Source of the DNA: Gallaecimonas xiamenensis 3-C-1
GTDB taxonomy: Bacteria; Pseudomonadota; Gammaproteobacteria; Enterobacterales; Gallaecimonadaceae
NCBI RefSeq assembly: GCF_000299915.1
Contig: NZ_AMRI01000010.1
Coordinates: 79,489 to 143,488, forward strand
DNA: 64,000 nucleotides
Reading direction: 5' to 3'
The notes below the pieces were generated by a model. The model did not search any database, had not been told where the DNA came from, and worked only from the letters and a program-made list of their open reading frames with translations. Shown here one piece after another: positions 10,022 to 18,376 of this stretch. A program made the translations under genes and the position numbers. Position 1 is the first letter of the stretch. Each line of letters starts with the position of its first letter.

Positions 10022-10633
10022 GTGGAAATTTACAGCACTGAAGAACAACAGGTCGATGCCATCAAGCGCTTCTGGAAAGAGCACGGCAACGGCATCATCG
10101 TCGGGACCCTGATTGGCCTGGCCGGCATCTACGGCTGGCGCTGGTACGGCGAGCACGAAAAGGCCCAGCAGGAAGCCACCTCCGCCAGCTATGAAGAGGT
10201 CGTCAAGAAAGTGGACGGCGGTGACCTGGCCGCCGGCGACGCCTTCTTGGCCACCGAAAGCGCTGGCCAGTACCAGTCACTGATGGCGGCCCGCCTGGCC
10301 AAAAAAGCCGTGGAAGCCAGCGAGCTGGACAAGGCCCTTGGCTACCTGGACCAAGCCCTCAGCCACAGCAAAGACGAAAACCTCAACGCCATCTTCACCT
10401 TGCGCAAAGCCCGGATACAGCTGGCCAAGGGCGACGCTGCCGCCGCCAAGGCCAGTGTCGAGTTGGTTAAAAATGACGCATTCAACGCCGAGGCCCAGGA
10501 ACTTTTGGGTGATATCGCCGTCAAGGAAGGCGACCTGGCAGCGGCTCGCACTGCTTACCAACAGGCCCTGACCGGACAGGCCGGAGCCCCTGCCTTGCAA
10601 TTAAAACTCGAATCTTTGGATAGCAAAGGCTAA
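10022..10633 (+). CDS. yfgM: YfgM family protein (ancillary SecYEG translocon subunit)
   Basis: Membrane-anchored periplasmic TPR-like protein of 203 residues. In E. coli, YfgM associates with PpiD and the Sec translocon. A short cytoplasmic N terminus (VEIYSTEEQQVDAIKRFW, start GTG) precedes one span near residues 24-40 (GIIVGTLIGLAGIYG), then Ala-rich helical repeats. Position between hisS and bamB is the conserved context. Confidence 0.93.
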   Translation: MEIYSTEEQQVDAIKRFWKEHGNGIIVGTLIGLAGIYGWRWYGEHEKAQQEATSASYEEVVKKVDGGDLAAGDAFLATESAGQYQSLMAARLAKKAVEASELDKALGYLDQALSHSKDENLNAIFTLRKARIQLAKGDAAAAKASVELVKNDAFNAEAQELLGDIAVKEGDLAAARTAYQQALTGQAGAPALQLKLESLDSKG

Positions 10634-10635
10634 GC

Positions 10636-11817
10636 ATGAGCGGATGGTCTAAATGGTCGGCCCTGGCCGGTGTTGCCCTGGTCGCCCTGGCAGGGTGTTC
10701 CAGCACGGATGAAGATGCACGTAAACCGGCCGAACTGGTTTCGTTTGAAAACAAAGTCAGCGACGACGTGGTATGGAGTGCCTCGATCGGTGACGGCATA
10801 GGGGCCTATTTTTCCAACCTGGCACCCGTCTACGCCTACGACAAGGTCTTTGCCGCCTCCCGTGAAGGGGTAGTGGAAGCCCTCAACCCCGACAACGGCG
10901 ACAGGCTCTGGAAAGTGGATCTGGGCGAGGCCGAATCCTTCTTCGGTAATCGCCACGATATGCGCCTGTCTGGCGGCGTGTCTGCCGGCTTCGGCAAGGT
11001 CTATGTGGGTTCCGAGAACGGCATCGTCTATGCCCTGGACGAAAAGACCGGCGAGCTGAAATGGCAGGCCGACGTACCGGGTGAGGCCATGGCTGCCCCG
11101 GTACCGGACGCCGGTCTGGTGCTGATCAACACCACCTCCGGCAAGCTGGTGGCCCTGGAAGAGGGTACCGGTGAGCTGAAGTGGACCTACGAACAGACAG
11201 TGCCTTCGTTGAGCCTGCGCGGCGCCTCCGAGCCCAGCACAGTGCAAGGTGCGGCCCTTATCGGCACCCCCAACGGCAAGCTGGCAGCGGTACTGCTGGA
11301 CAGCGGCCTGCCGGCCTGGGAACAGGACGTCTCCCCCGCCAAGGGCGAGAACGTACTGGAGCTGCTCCGTGACGTGGATGCCACCCCCATCGCCGTAGGT
11401 CCTGTCGTTTACGCCGTCGCCTATAACGGCGAGCTGGTGGCTATCGATCTGCGCTCCGGCCGCCCCATGTGGAAGCGGGATTATTCCTCCTACCGGTCCA
11501 TGGCCATCGTTGGCTTTGATCTGGTGCTGACCGACGCCCAAGGGGTGCTCTACAGCATCGACAGGCGTACCGGTCTGGAGAAATGGAGCCAGCCGATGCT
11601 CACCAACCGCCGCGTCACCGCCCCTGCTATCCTGGGGGACAAGGTGCTGGTTGGCGACTTCGAAGGCTACCTGCACTGGTTCGACAAGAACAGCGGCGAG
11701 CTGCTGGGCCGGGACGAAGTGGACAGCTCCGGCCTTTACGCCCGCCCCGTTGTGGTTGGCGACAAGGTGCTGGTACAGAGCCGAGACGGCGAGCTTTATA
11801 TGATTAAGCTGGACTAA
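10636..11817 (+). CDS. bamB: Outer-membrane assembly lipoprotein BamB
   Basis: Lipoprotein of 393 residues, a component of the BAM complex that inserts beta-barrel proteins. The signal ends in a lipobox (ALAGCSS, Cys near residue 21). The rest shows repeated beta-propeller blades of the PQQ-like type, for example VYVGSENGIVYALDEKTG, PVVYAVAYNGELVAID and KVLVQSRDGELYMI. It starts 2 bp after yfgM. Confidence 0.96.
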   Translation: MSGWSKWSALAGVALVALAGCSSTDEDARKPAELVSFENKVSDDVVWSASIGDGIGAYFSNLAPVYAYDKVFAASREGVVEALNPDNGDRLWKVDLGEAESFFGNRHDMRLSGGVSAGFGKVYVGSENGIVYALDEKTGELKWQADVPGEAMAAPVPDAGLVLINTTSGKLVALEEGTGELKWTYEQTVPSLSLRGASEPSTVQGAALIGTPNGKLAAVLLDSGLPAWEQDVSPAKGENVLELLRDVDATPIAVGPVVYAVAYNGELVAIDLRSGRPMWKRDYSSYRSMAIVGFDLVLTDAQGVLYSIDRRTGLEKWSQPMLTNRRVTAPAILGDKVLVGDFEGYLHWFDKNSGELLGRDEVDSSGLYARPVVVGDKVLVQSRDGELYMIKLD

Positions 11818-11841
11818 GCCCGCCGAAAACGGAACAATACG

Positions 11842-11865
11842 CGGCCGCATCTTGCGGCCGTTTTT
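11842..11865 (+). terminator. Terminator after bamB
   Basis: Perfect stem CGGCCGCA / TGCGGCCG with a TCT loop followed by TTTTT. It separates the hisS-yfgM-bamB unit from der. Confidence 0.92.
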
Positions 11866-11884
11866 GCGTTGAGAGAGAGACATC

Positions 11885-13372
11885 ATGCTTCCCGTAGTGG
11901 CCCTGGTAGGGCGCCCCAATGTGGGCAAATCGACCCTGTTCAACCGCCTGACCAACAGTCGCGACGCCCTGGTGGCCGATTACCCCGGCCTGACCCGCGA
12001 CCGTAAGTACGGCCAGGCCCGCTATGGCGAGTACGACTTCATCCTGGTGGATACCGGCGGTATCGAAGGGGATGAAAAAGGCATCGACGCCGCCATGGCC
12101 AAGCAATCCCTGCTGGCCATGGAAGAAGCGGACGTGGTGATGCTGCTGGTGGACGCCCGTGACGGCCTCACCGCCGCCGATGACGCCATCGCCCGCCATA
12201 TTCGCCAACTGGGCAAGCCGGTATTCCTGGTGGCCAACAAGGTGGACGGCATCGACGCCGACTCCGCCTGCGCCGAATTCTGGGGCCTGAGCCTGGGTGA
12301 GGTGTGGCAAATTGCCGCCGCCCACGGCCGTGGTGTCACCCAGCTGCTGGACAACGCCCTTATTCCGGTGGTGGCCGAACTGGCCCAGGCCGAAGACGAA
12401 GCCTCCGAAGCTCTGGCCGACGTGCTGGGCCAAGAGCTTATCGACGTTGACGCCATCGAAGACGAGGAAGAGGCCGAGGCCATTCCCTATGCCGACCTGC
12501 CGGTCAAAATTGCCATCGTCGGCCGCCCCAATGTAGGTAAGTCCACACTTACCAATCGCATCCTCGGCGAAGAACGGGTGGTGGTGTACGACATGCCCGG
12601 CACCACCCGCGACTCCGTCTATATCCCCATGGAGCGCGGCGACAAGCATTACATCCTTATCGACACCGCCGGTGTGCGCCGCCGTGGCCGTATCGACGAC
12701 GCCGTTGAGAAGTTCTCGGTGGTCAAAACCCTGCAGGCCATCGAAGACGCCAACGTGGTACTGCTGACCATGGACGCCCGTGAAGGCCTGTCCGACCAGG
12801 ATCTCAACCTGCTGGGCCACGTGCTCAACGCCGGTCGCGCCCTGGTGCTGGTGGTCAACAAATGGGACGGCCTCAGCCAGGACGACCGCGAGGAAATCAA
12901 ACGGGAGCTGGATCGCCGCCTGGGCTTTATCGACTTTGCCCGGTTGCACTTCATCTCAGCCCTGCACGGCTCCGGGGTCGGCAACCTGTTCGAATCCGTG
13001 GACGAGGCCTTCGCGTCTGCCACCCAGCGGGTGTCCACCTCCAAGCTGACCCGTATCCTGCAGATGGCCCAGGACGACCACCAGCCGCCGCTGGTGTCCG
13101 GCCGCCGGGTCAAGCTCAAGTACGCCCACGCCGGGGGTTACAACCCGCCCAGGATCATCGTCCACGGCAACCAGGTGGAAAAGCTGCCTAACTCCTACAA
13201 GCGCTACCTGATGAACTATTACCGCAAGACCCTGCAGGTGATAGGCACCCCCATACATGTGGAGTTCCATGAAGGGGACAACCCCTTCGCCGGGCGCAAG
13301 AACAGCCTGACCCTGACCCAGCAACGCAAGCGCAAGCGTTTGATGAAATTCATCAAATCTCGCAAGAGCTGA
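11885..13372 (+). CDS. der: Ribosome-assembly GTPase Der (EngA)
   Basis: Tandem-domain GTPase of 495 residues needed for 50S subunit maturation. The first G domain has GRPNVGKST near residue 9, DTGG and NKVD; the second has GRPNVGKST near residue 215, DTAG and NKWD. The C-terminal KH-like domain ends in a basic tail ([11 protein letters not shown]). An acidic insertion (DEEEAEAIP) links the G domains. Confidence 0.98.
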   Translation: MLPVVALVGRPNVGKSTLFNRLTNSRDALVADYPGLTRDRKYGQARYGEYDFILVDTGGIEGDEKGIDAAMAKQSLLAMEEADVVMLLVDARDGLTAADDAIARHIRQLGKPVFLVANKVDGIDADSACAEFWGLSLGEVWQIAAAHGRGVTQLLDNALIPVVAELAQAEDEASEALADVLGQELIDVDAIEDEEEAEAIPYADLPVKIAIVGRPNVGKSTLTNRILGEERVVVYDMPGTTRDSVYIPMERGDKHYILIDTAGVRRRGRIDDAVEKFSVVKTLQAIEDANVVLLTMDAREGLSDQDLNLLGHVLNAGRALVLVVNKWDGLSQDDREEIKRELDRRLGFIDFARLHFISALHGSGVGNLFESVDEAFASATQRVSTSKLTRILQMAQDDHQPPLVSGRRVKLKYAHAGGYNPPRIIVHGNQVEKLPNSYKRYLMNYYRKTLQVIGTPIHVEFHEGDNPFAGRKNSLTLTQQRKRKRLMKFIKSRKS

Positions 13373-13373
13373 C

Positions 13374-13399
13374 AAAAGGCGCCCACCGGGCGCCTTTTT
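13374..13399 (+). terminator. Terminator after der
   Basis: Stem GGCGCCC / GGGCGCC with an ACC loop, preceded by AAAA and followed by TTTTT. Confidence 0.92.
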
Positions 13400-13461
13400 C
13401 TTTGCTGGTCAAAAGGGGGCTAGCCCTTTTATGCTGAGGACTGTTTTAGGGAGAAACTGCC

Positions 13462-13860
13462 ATGATCACCTTGCAAACCGTCAGCGCCGGCCAGCTGCGC
13501 CACCGTATCGATGTCCCCAACTTCGAAGCCCTCTACACCGACGTGGCCCAGGACCTGGGCGGGGAAGGTTCGGCCCCCGACCCCCACGACTATTTCGACC
13601 TGGCCCTGGGCTCTTGCAAGGCCCTGACCCTGTTCCTCTATGCCCGCCACAGGCAGCTGCCCCTGGAAAAGCTCACCGTCACCGTCACCCGGGACGCCAG
13701 TGAAGAGAAAAAGGGCCTGTACCGCCTGGCGGTCACCCTCAAGGCCGAAGGGGACCTTAGCGACGGCGACCGCCAGAAGCTGATGGAAATCGCCGACCGC
13801 TGCCCCATCCACAAGCTGATGACCAGCACCGAGGTGCGCATCGACACCTCCCTGGCCTGA
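13462..13860 (+). CDS. OsmC/Ohr family protein
   Basis: Small protein of 132 residues of the OsmC/Ohr superfamily, whose members reduce organic hydroperoxides with paired cysteines. The two conserved cysteines are present: LGSCKALTLFLYA near residue 53 and IADRCPIHK near residue 115. It most resembles the short YhfA/OsmC-like branch rather than Ohr. A good AGGGAGA ribosome site precedes the ATG. An inverted repeat (AAAAGGG/CCCTTTT, 13411-13430) lies 30 bp upstream and could be a regulatory site. Flanked by terminators, so probably monocistronic. Confidence 0.85.
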   Translation: MITLQTVSAGQLRHRIDVPNFEALYTDVAQDLGGEGSAPDPHDYFDLALGSCKALTLFLYARHRQLPLEKLTVTVTRDASEEKKGLYRLAVTLKAEGDLSDGDRQKLMEIADRCPIHKLMTSTEVRIDTSLA

Positions 13861-13866
13861 ACAAGC

Positions 13867-13892
13867 AAACCCCGGCAAAGCCGGGGTTTTTT
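13867..13892 (+). terminator. Terminator after the OsmC-like gene
   Basis: Stem AACCCCGGC / GCCGGGGTT with an AAA loop and a T6 tail. Confidence 0.92.
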
Positions 13893-13939
13893 GTCGCCGC
13901 AGGGGCGCCATAAACGCGCCAGGGGCTGGCCAATTGTCT

Positions 13940-14025
13940 GATGTTGCAGGGTGCGAGCGGCGCCAGAATAAGGCGGGGGTCTTTGAAATGCGCAGTGCGG
14001 ACTCTGAGGGCAGTTTCGCCAGCAC
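13940..14025. repeat. Divergent fragment of the palindromic repeat family
   Basis: The stretch GCCAGAATAAGGCGGGGGTC and its continuation resembles 14496-14530 (GCCAGAACAAGGCGGGGGTC), so it is a decayed or partial member of the repeat family that fills this region. No gene is visible between 13893 and 14689. Confidence 0.6.
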
Positions 14026-14439
14026 ATAAAACGATTCAGGCGAAGGCGAGACAAGGCAAAAGGCCGCTAGAACGCGCAGTTCGAGTAAATGAGCGTTTTA
14101 ACGCCGTATCGGCAAGCTTGGACGTTTTATCAGCGGGCTTTCGCGCGTAGCGAGGGAAATCGAGACAAGGCGGAAGCCTCCGAAAAAGTGCAGTTCGCGT
14201 AAATGAGCATTTTGAGGAAGGTTCGCTAGAGCATAAAACGATTCAGGCGAAGGCGAGACAAGGCAAAAGGCCGCTAGAACGCGCAGTTCGAGTAAATGAG
14301 CGTTTTAACGCCGTATCGGCAAGCTTGGACGTTTTATCAGCGGGCTTTCGCGCGTAGCGAGGGAAATCGAGACAAGGCGGAAGCCTCCGAAAAAGTGCAG
14401 TTCGCGTAAATGAGCATTTTGAGGAAGGTTCGCTAGAGC
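14026..14439. repeat. Perfect 207-bp tandem duplication
   Basis: Two copies, 14026-14232 and 14233-14439, read as identical over all 207 bases; a third copy starts at 14440 but diverges after about 24 bases. Each unit begins ATAAAACGATTCAGGCG and contains a CGTTTTAT inverted end near its middle, so it combines two palindromic elements. Perfect identity suggests recent amplification. Confidence 0.9.
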
Positions 14440-14569
14440 ATAAAACGATTCAGGCGAAGGCGGGTCCGGTGAGTTCTTGAAGCGTAGCGAGCGACGCCAG
14501 AACAAGGCGGGGGTCTTTGAAAAAGCGCAGTTCGAGTAAATGAGTATTTTGAGGAAGGTTCACCAGAGC
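14440..14569. repeat. Truncated member of the interspersed repeat
   Basis: A 130-bp unit starting with the same ATAAAACGATTCAGG sequence, then diverging and rejoining the family consensus at GTAAATGAGTATTTTGAGG. Confidence 0.7.
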
Positions 14570-14690
14570 ATAAAACGATTCAGGCGAAGGCGAGACAAGG
14601 CAAAAGGCCGCTAGAACGCGCAGTTTACAGTGAGTAAATGAGCATTCTAGCGGCCTTTTAACGCCGTATCGGCAAGTCTGGACGTTTTAT
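14570..14690. repeat. 121-bp palindromic element abutting aguA
   Basis: Terminal inverted repeats ATAAAACG (14570-14577) and CGTTTTAT (14683-14690) enclose a long imperfect palindrome. The inner arms AAAGGCCGCTAGAA and TTCTAGCGGCCTTT pair perfectly, with a central TTTAC/GTAAA. Size and organisation resemble ERIC/MITE-type elements. Its right end touches the aguA stop codon and could form the 3' end of the aguBA transcript. Confidence 0.85.
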
Positions 14691-15781
14691 TAGATGCGGG
14701 GGATTTGCTGGGTGATACAGTGGATATTCCCCCCCCCCAGCAGGATCTCCCGGGCATTGACGCCGGTAATGAGATACCCCGGAAAGAGGTCGGCCAGCTG
14801 CGCGGCTACCTGCTCGTCCTTGGCCGGGTCCAGCAGCGGGAACACCACCTGCTTGTTGGTGATCAGGAAGTTGGCGTAAGACCCGGCCAGGCGGGCGCCC
14901 CCTTCACGGTTCATGCCGCCTGAGGCGTCGATGCCGCTGGCTTCTTCTTCGGTCAGATAGAGCGGGCCCGGCATCGGCAGCTTGTGCACCACCAGGGAGC
15001 GGCCACGGGCGTCTGTGGTCTCGCACAGCAGCCGGTAGGCTTCCTGGGAGCTTTCATACTGCTCGTCGGCCGGGTCGTCGCACCAGGTCATGGCCACCAC
15101 GCCGGGGGCAATCACCTGCATCAGGTTGTCCACATGGCCGGTGGTTTCGTCCTGGAATACGCCCCTTGGCAGCCACACCACTTTTTCGATACTCAGGTAG
15201 TCCTTGAGCAGCTTTTCCAGCTCGTCCTTGCCGAGGCCGGGGTTGCGGCCGGGGCTGAGCAGACATTCTTCGGTGGTGTAGAGGGTGCCTTCGCCGTCCA
15301 CGTGGATGGCGCCACCTTCCATGACGATGGGCGCCTTATAGACGCTGTCACCGTAGATCTCGCAGACTTTACGGGCCACGGCATTGTCGTTGTGCCAAGG
15401 GAAATAGAGGCCGTAATGGAGGCCGCCCCAGGCGTTGAACTGCCAGTCCACCCCACGGCGTACCCCCAGGTCGTTGACCAGGTAGGTGGGGCCGGTGTCG
15501 CGCAGCCAGGCGTCGTCTGTGGTCATTTCCACCACCCGGATCTGCGGCGGCAGCTGGCGCCTAGCGTTGGCGTATTGGCTGCTGGACACCACCATGGTCA
15601 CCGGCGTGGTTTGGCTGATGGCCTTGGCCACTTCGGTAAAGGCGCGCTGGGCCGGCTTGGCGCCAAAGCGCCAGTTGTCGGACCGCTCCGGCCAGGCCAT
15701 CCAGACCCCGTCCTGAGGCTCGAACTCCGCCGGCATGCGAAAGCCGTCTGCTGCGGGCAGGCTTGAGACTTCGAAGCTCAT
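14690..15781 (-). CDS. aguA: Agmatine deiminase
   Basis: Enzyme of 363 residues hydrolysing agmatine to N-carbamoylputrescine and ammonia, the first step of this putrescine route. Family motifs seen: WMAWPERSDNWR near residue 28, DDAWLRDTGPT, the active-site EGGAIHVDG, HVDN, and the C-terminal GGGNIHC with the nucleophile Cys355. The codons for the last Gly run contain a G10 homopolymer (14729-14738 on the + strand), 9 bases before the Cys codon. Its ATG overlaps the aguB stop by 4 bp (ATGA), so aguB and aguA are translationally coupled. Confidence 0.96.
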   Translation of the reverse strand: MSFEVSSLPAADGFRMPAEFEPQDGVWMAWPERSDNWRFGAKPAQRAFTEVAKAISQTTPVTMVVSSSQYANARRQLPPQIRVVEMTTDDAWLRDTGPTYLVNDLGVRRGVDWQFNAWGGLHYGLYFPWHNDNAVARKVCEIYGDSVYKAPIVMEGGAIHVDGEGTLYTTEECLLSPGRNPGLGKDELEKLLKDYLSIEKVVWLPRGVFQDETTGHVDNLMQVIAPGVVAMTWCDDPADEQYESSQEAYRLLCETTDARGRSLVVHKLPMPGPLYLTEEEASGIDASGGMNREGGARLAGSYANFLITNKQVVFPLLDPAKDEQVAAQLADLFPGYLITGVNAREILLGGGNIHCITQQIPRI

Positions 15782-16662
15782 CAGTGTTCTACCTTGCCGT
15801 CCAGGGTCAACAGGTTGCGGTACAGGCCGGGGCGGCGGTCGCGGAACAGGCCCCAGGCTTCACGCTGGTAGCGAATTTTTTTCAGATCGAAGCTGTGCAC
15901 CAGCACCGCTTCTTCGTCGCGGCCGGCTTCTTCTACCTTGGCGCCGGTGTGGTCGCTGATAAAAGACGAGCCAAAGAAGCGAATTTCGGTAGGGGTGCGC
16001 ACACCCTTTTCCACGCCGATCCGGTTGGAGGCAATCACCGGCATGCAGTTGGCGGCGGCGTGGCCCTGCATCACCCGCTGCCACTGACCGGCGCTGTCCA
16101 GCTCAGGCTGGCTGGGCTCGGAGCCGATGGCGGTGGGATAGAACAGCATTTCGGCGCCCATCAGCGCCATGGCGCGGGCCGCTTCCGGGAACCATTGGTC
16201 CCAGCAGATGGCGATGCCGATCTTGGCGTAGCGGGTGTTCCAGACCTTAAAGCCGGTGTCGCCGGGGCTGAAGTAGTACTTTTCCAGGTAGCCGTCGCTG
16301 TCTGGAATATGGGCCTTGCGGTATACGTCCATCAGGCTGCCGTCGGCGTCTATGACCACCAGGGAGTTGTAACGGGCCACGCCGCTGCGCTCGAACCAGG
16401 AGAAGGGGATCACCACGGCAAGCTCTTTGGCCAGCTGTTGCAGGCGTTTGACGGTGGTGTTCTCTTCCAGGCTGGTGGCCAGGGCATGGAAGTCTTCGTT
16501 CACTTCGATGCAGAAGTAGGGCAGCTCGAACAGCTCCTGGATCAACACGATCTGGGCGCCTTTGGCGGCGGCCTGGCGTACCAGGGCTTCGGCCTTGGCA
16601 ACGTTCGCTTCTTTGTCCCAGCTGCAACTCATCTGGGTGGCGGCAACAACAACCTGATCCAT
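15781..16662 (-). CDS. aguB: N-carbamoylputrescine amidase
   Basis: Nitrilase-superfamily enzyme of 293 residues converting N-carbamoylputrescine to putrescine, CO2 and ammonia. The catalytic triad context is visible: Glu in IQELFELPYF, Lys in YRKAHIPD, and Cys in IGIAICWDQWFPE. I chose the ATG giving MDQVVVAATQMS because a GGA ribosome site lies 8 bp upstream; an upstream in-frame start would add seven residues. First gene of aguBA. Confidence 0.95.
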   Translation of the reverse strand: MDQVVVAATQMSCSWDKEANVAKAEALVRQAAAKGAQIVLIQELFELPYFCIEVNEDFHALATSLEENTTVKRLQQLAKELAVVIPFSWFERSGVARYNSLVVIDADGSLMDVYRKAHIPDSDGYLEKYYFSPGDTGFKVWNTRYAKIGIAICWDQWFPEAARAMALMGAEMLFYPTAIGSEPSQPELDSAGQWQRVMQGHAAANCMPVIASNRIGVEKGVRTPTEIRFFGSSFISDHTGAKVEEAGRDEEAVLVHSFDLKKIRYQREAWGLFRDRRPGLYRNLLTLDGKVEH

Positions 16663-16792
16663 AAAAGATTCCTTACTCAACAAAGGCTAAGTGATAACAA
16701 TAGAACCTGGTACTGCAAGATAGACCATCAGCCCGGGCGGGCCTGCCAGACAGCGGTCGCTGTTGGCGCCAAAAGGATAGAAATTGGCGCGT

Positions 16793-16821
16793 TTTATAGG
16801 GCCAGTTTGACCCCTGGTCAA
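16793..16821 (-). promoter_or_regulatory. aguBA promoter with palindromic operator
   Basis: On the minus strand, TTGACC (-35, 16816-16821), a 17-bp spacer and TATAAA (-10, 16793-16798) make a strong sigma-70 promoter. A perfect 15-bp palindrome TTGACCAGGGGTCAA (16807-16821) overlaps the -35, as expected of a repressor site. The leader to the aguB ATG is about 125 nt. Confidence 0.75.
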
Positions 16822-16837
16822 GTGCTAATTTTCAACG

Positions 16838-16863
16838 AAAAAAAAGCCCCGGGGCGGGGCTTT
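16838..16863 (-). terminator. Terminator of xseA
   Basis: Stem AAAGCCCC / GGGGCTTT (16843-16863) with a T-run on the minus strand, 47 bp past the xseA stop. Confidence 0.85.
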
Positions 16864-16909
16864 GGAAGGGGCGTTTGCCAGCCTTTGTTTTTACTGGCTT
16901 TCCAGGTGC

Positions 16910-18241
16910 TTAGCTGTCTTTGGCAGCGCGAATTTGGGTGTCGAAGACACCGTCTTTTACCCGCACCAAAAGCCGCCCGTCGGCAGGGGCCTTGTGGACG
17001 CTGTCCACCACCTGCTGGGCGCTGTCCTGGGCAATGGCATAACCGCGCCCCAGGGTGGCCAGGGGGCTGACCAACTGCAGCTTCTCAATTAGCCGCAGCT
17101 GGGCCTGGCGCTGGCCCTGCAACTGCCGCTTAAGGCCCTGGGCCAGGGCCAGGTTCAGCCGGGCCAGTTGCTGCTCGGCGCCATCCAGGCGCCGCCCTGG
17201 ATGCTGGTGCTGTAAACGGGCGCTCAGCAGCGCCAAGGGCTGGTGCTGGCGCTGCATCTGCCGGGGCAGGGCCCGCTGCAACCTGGCCTTGAGTTCGTCC
17301 AGCTTTTGGCTGTCCCTTTCCAGCTTGCGCTGGGGGCTTTGGCGGTAAAGGCGAGCGGCCAGTTCCCCCTGGCGGCTGGCCTGCTGGCGCAGGTAGCCTT
17401 GCCCCAGTTGGCCCAGGCGCTGCCTCAGTTCGCCAAAGCGGTCCTTGATAAGCCCGGCCTGGCCTGACACCAGTTCGGCGGCGGCAGAGGGGGTAGGGGC
17501 GCGCAGGTCGGCCACAAAATCGCTGATGGTGACATCGGTTTCGTGGCCAACGGCGCTCACCACCGGGATCGGGCTCTGGGCTATGGCCCGGGCCAGCTGT
17601 TCGTCGTTAAAGCTCCACAAGTCTTCGAGGCTGCCGCCGCCTCGGCCGAGGATCAATACGTCCACCTCCTGGCGGGCCGCCGCCATGGCCAGGGCCTGGC
17701 ACAGCTGCTGGGCCGACTGTTCCCCCTGCACCTGGGCGGGGTAGAGCACCACCTCCAAAAACGGCGCCCGGCGTTTAAGCACGTTTAAAATGTCGTGCAC
17801 GGCGGCGCCACTGGGGGAGCTTATCACCCCGATGCGTTTGGGGTGGGCCGGCAGCGGGCGCTTGCGGGCGTCCGCAAACAGGCCCTCGGCGGCCAGTTTC
17901 ATCTTCAGGGCGTCAAACTGCTGCTTGAGCAGGCCGTCCCCGGCCGGCTCCATAAATTCCACCACCAGCTGGTAGTTGCCGCGCGGCTCGTAAAGGGTAG
18001 GGCGGGCCCGCACCAACAGCTGCATGCCGTCTTGGGGGCGGAAGGTCACGCCGCTGTTTTTGCCACGGAACATGGCGCAGCTGACCTGGGAGCGGTCATC
18101 TTTGAGGGAGAAATACCAATGGCCGGAACCATAGGCTTTGAAGTTGGACAGCTCGCCGCTCAGCCAGACCAGGCCTAGACTGTCTTCCATCAGGTGCCGA
18201 ACCTGGGTGTTGAGCTGGGTGACCGAGAAGATTTGGCGCAT
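16910..18241 (-). CDS. xseA: Exodeoxyribonuclease VII large subunit
   Basis: Large subunit (443 residues) of exonuclease VII, which degrades single-stranded DNA. It begins with the OB-fold ssDNA-binding region (SGELSNF, GHWYFSLKD, YEPRGNYQLVVE), followed by the nuclease core (GVISSPSGAAVHDIL, LGRGGGSLEDLWSFN, VGHETDVTI, DLRAPTPSAAAE) and a coiled coil. I start at the ATG 18241 (MRQIFSVTQLN), which has a GGGGCAAGG ribosome site and fits the family N terminus. Divergent from guaB. Confidence 0.95.
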   Translation of the reverse strand: MRQIFSVTQLNTQVRHLMEDSLGLVWLSGELSNFKAYGSGHWYFSLKDDRSQVSCAMFRGKNSGVTFRPQDGMQLLVRARPTLYEPRGNYQLVVEFMEPAGDGLLKQQFDALKMKLAAEGLFADARKRPLPAHPKRIGVISSPSGAAVHDILNVLKRRAPFLEVVLYPAQVQGEQSAQQLCQALAMAAARQEVDVLILGRGGGSLEDLWSFNDEQLARAIAQSPIPVVSAVGHETDVTISDFVADLRAPTPSAAAELVSGQAGLIKDRFGELRQRLGQLGQGYLRQQASRQGELAARLYRQSPQRKLERDSQKLDELKARLQRALPRQMQRQHQPLALLSARLQHQHPGRRLDGAEQQLARLNLALAQGLKRQLQGQRQAQLRLIEKLQLVSPLATLGRGYAIAQDSAQQVVDSVHKAPADGRLLVRVKDGVFDTQIRAAKDS

Positions 18242-18290
18242 GCCTTGCCCCTTTGAAACTTTGCCGCAGTCTACCAGATGCAAAAAGCAT

Positions 18291-18319
18291 TTGCCCAAAG
18301 GCAGGCTCGGCGCTAGAAT
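18291..18319 (+). promoter_or_regulatory. guaBA promoter
   Basis: TTGCCC (-35, 18291-18296), 17 bp, TAGAAT (-10, 18314-18319), about 58 bp before the guaB ATG in the guaB/xseA divergent region. Confidence 0.7.
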
Positions 18320-18376
18320 GCCGCGGCAACACCTATACCAGGTCCCTTCCCACTATCCATCGGTGAGGCTGTTGCC

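Noticed and set aside
14026..14690. CRISPR array
   Set aside because: Units are 207 bp and contiguous without unique spacers, and no cas genes are present.
18277..18294. PurR operator upstream of guaB
   Set aside because: GCAAA and TTTGC half-sites are present but 5 bp apart instead of the 2 bp of the PurR palindrome.
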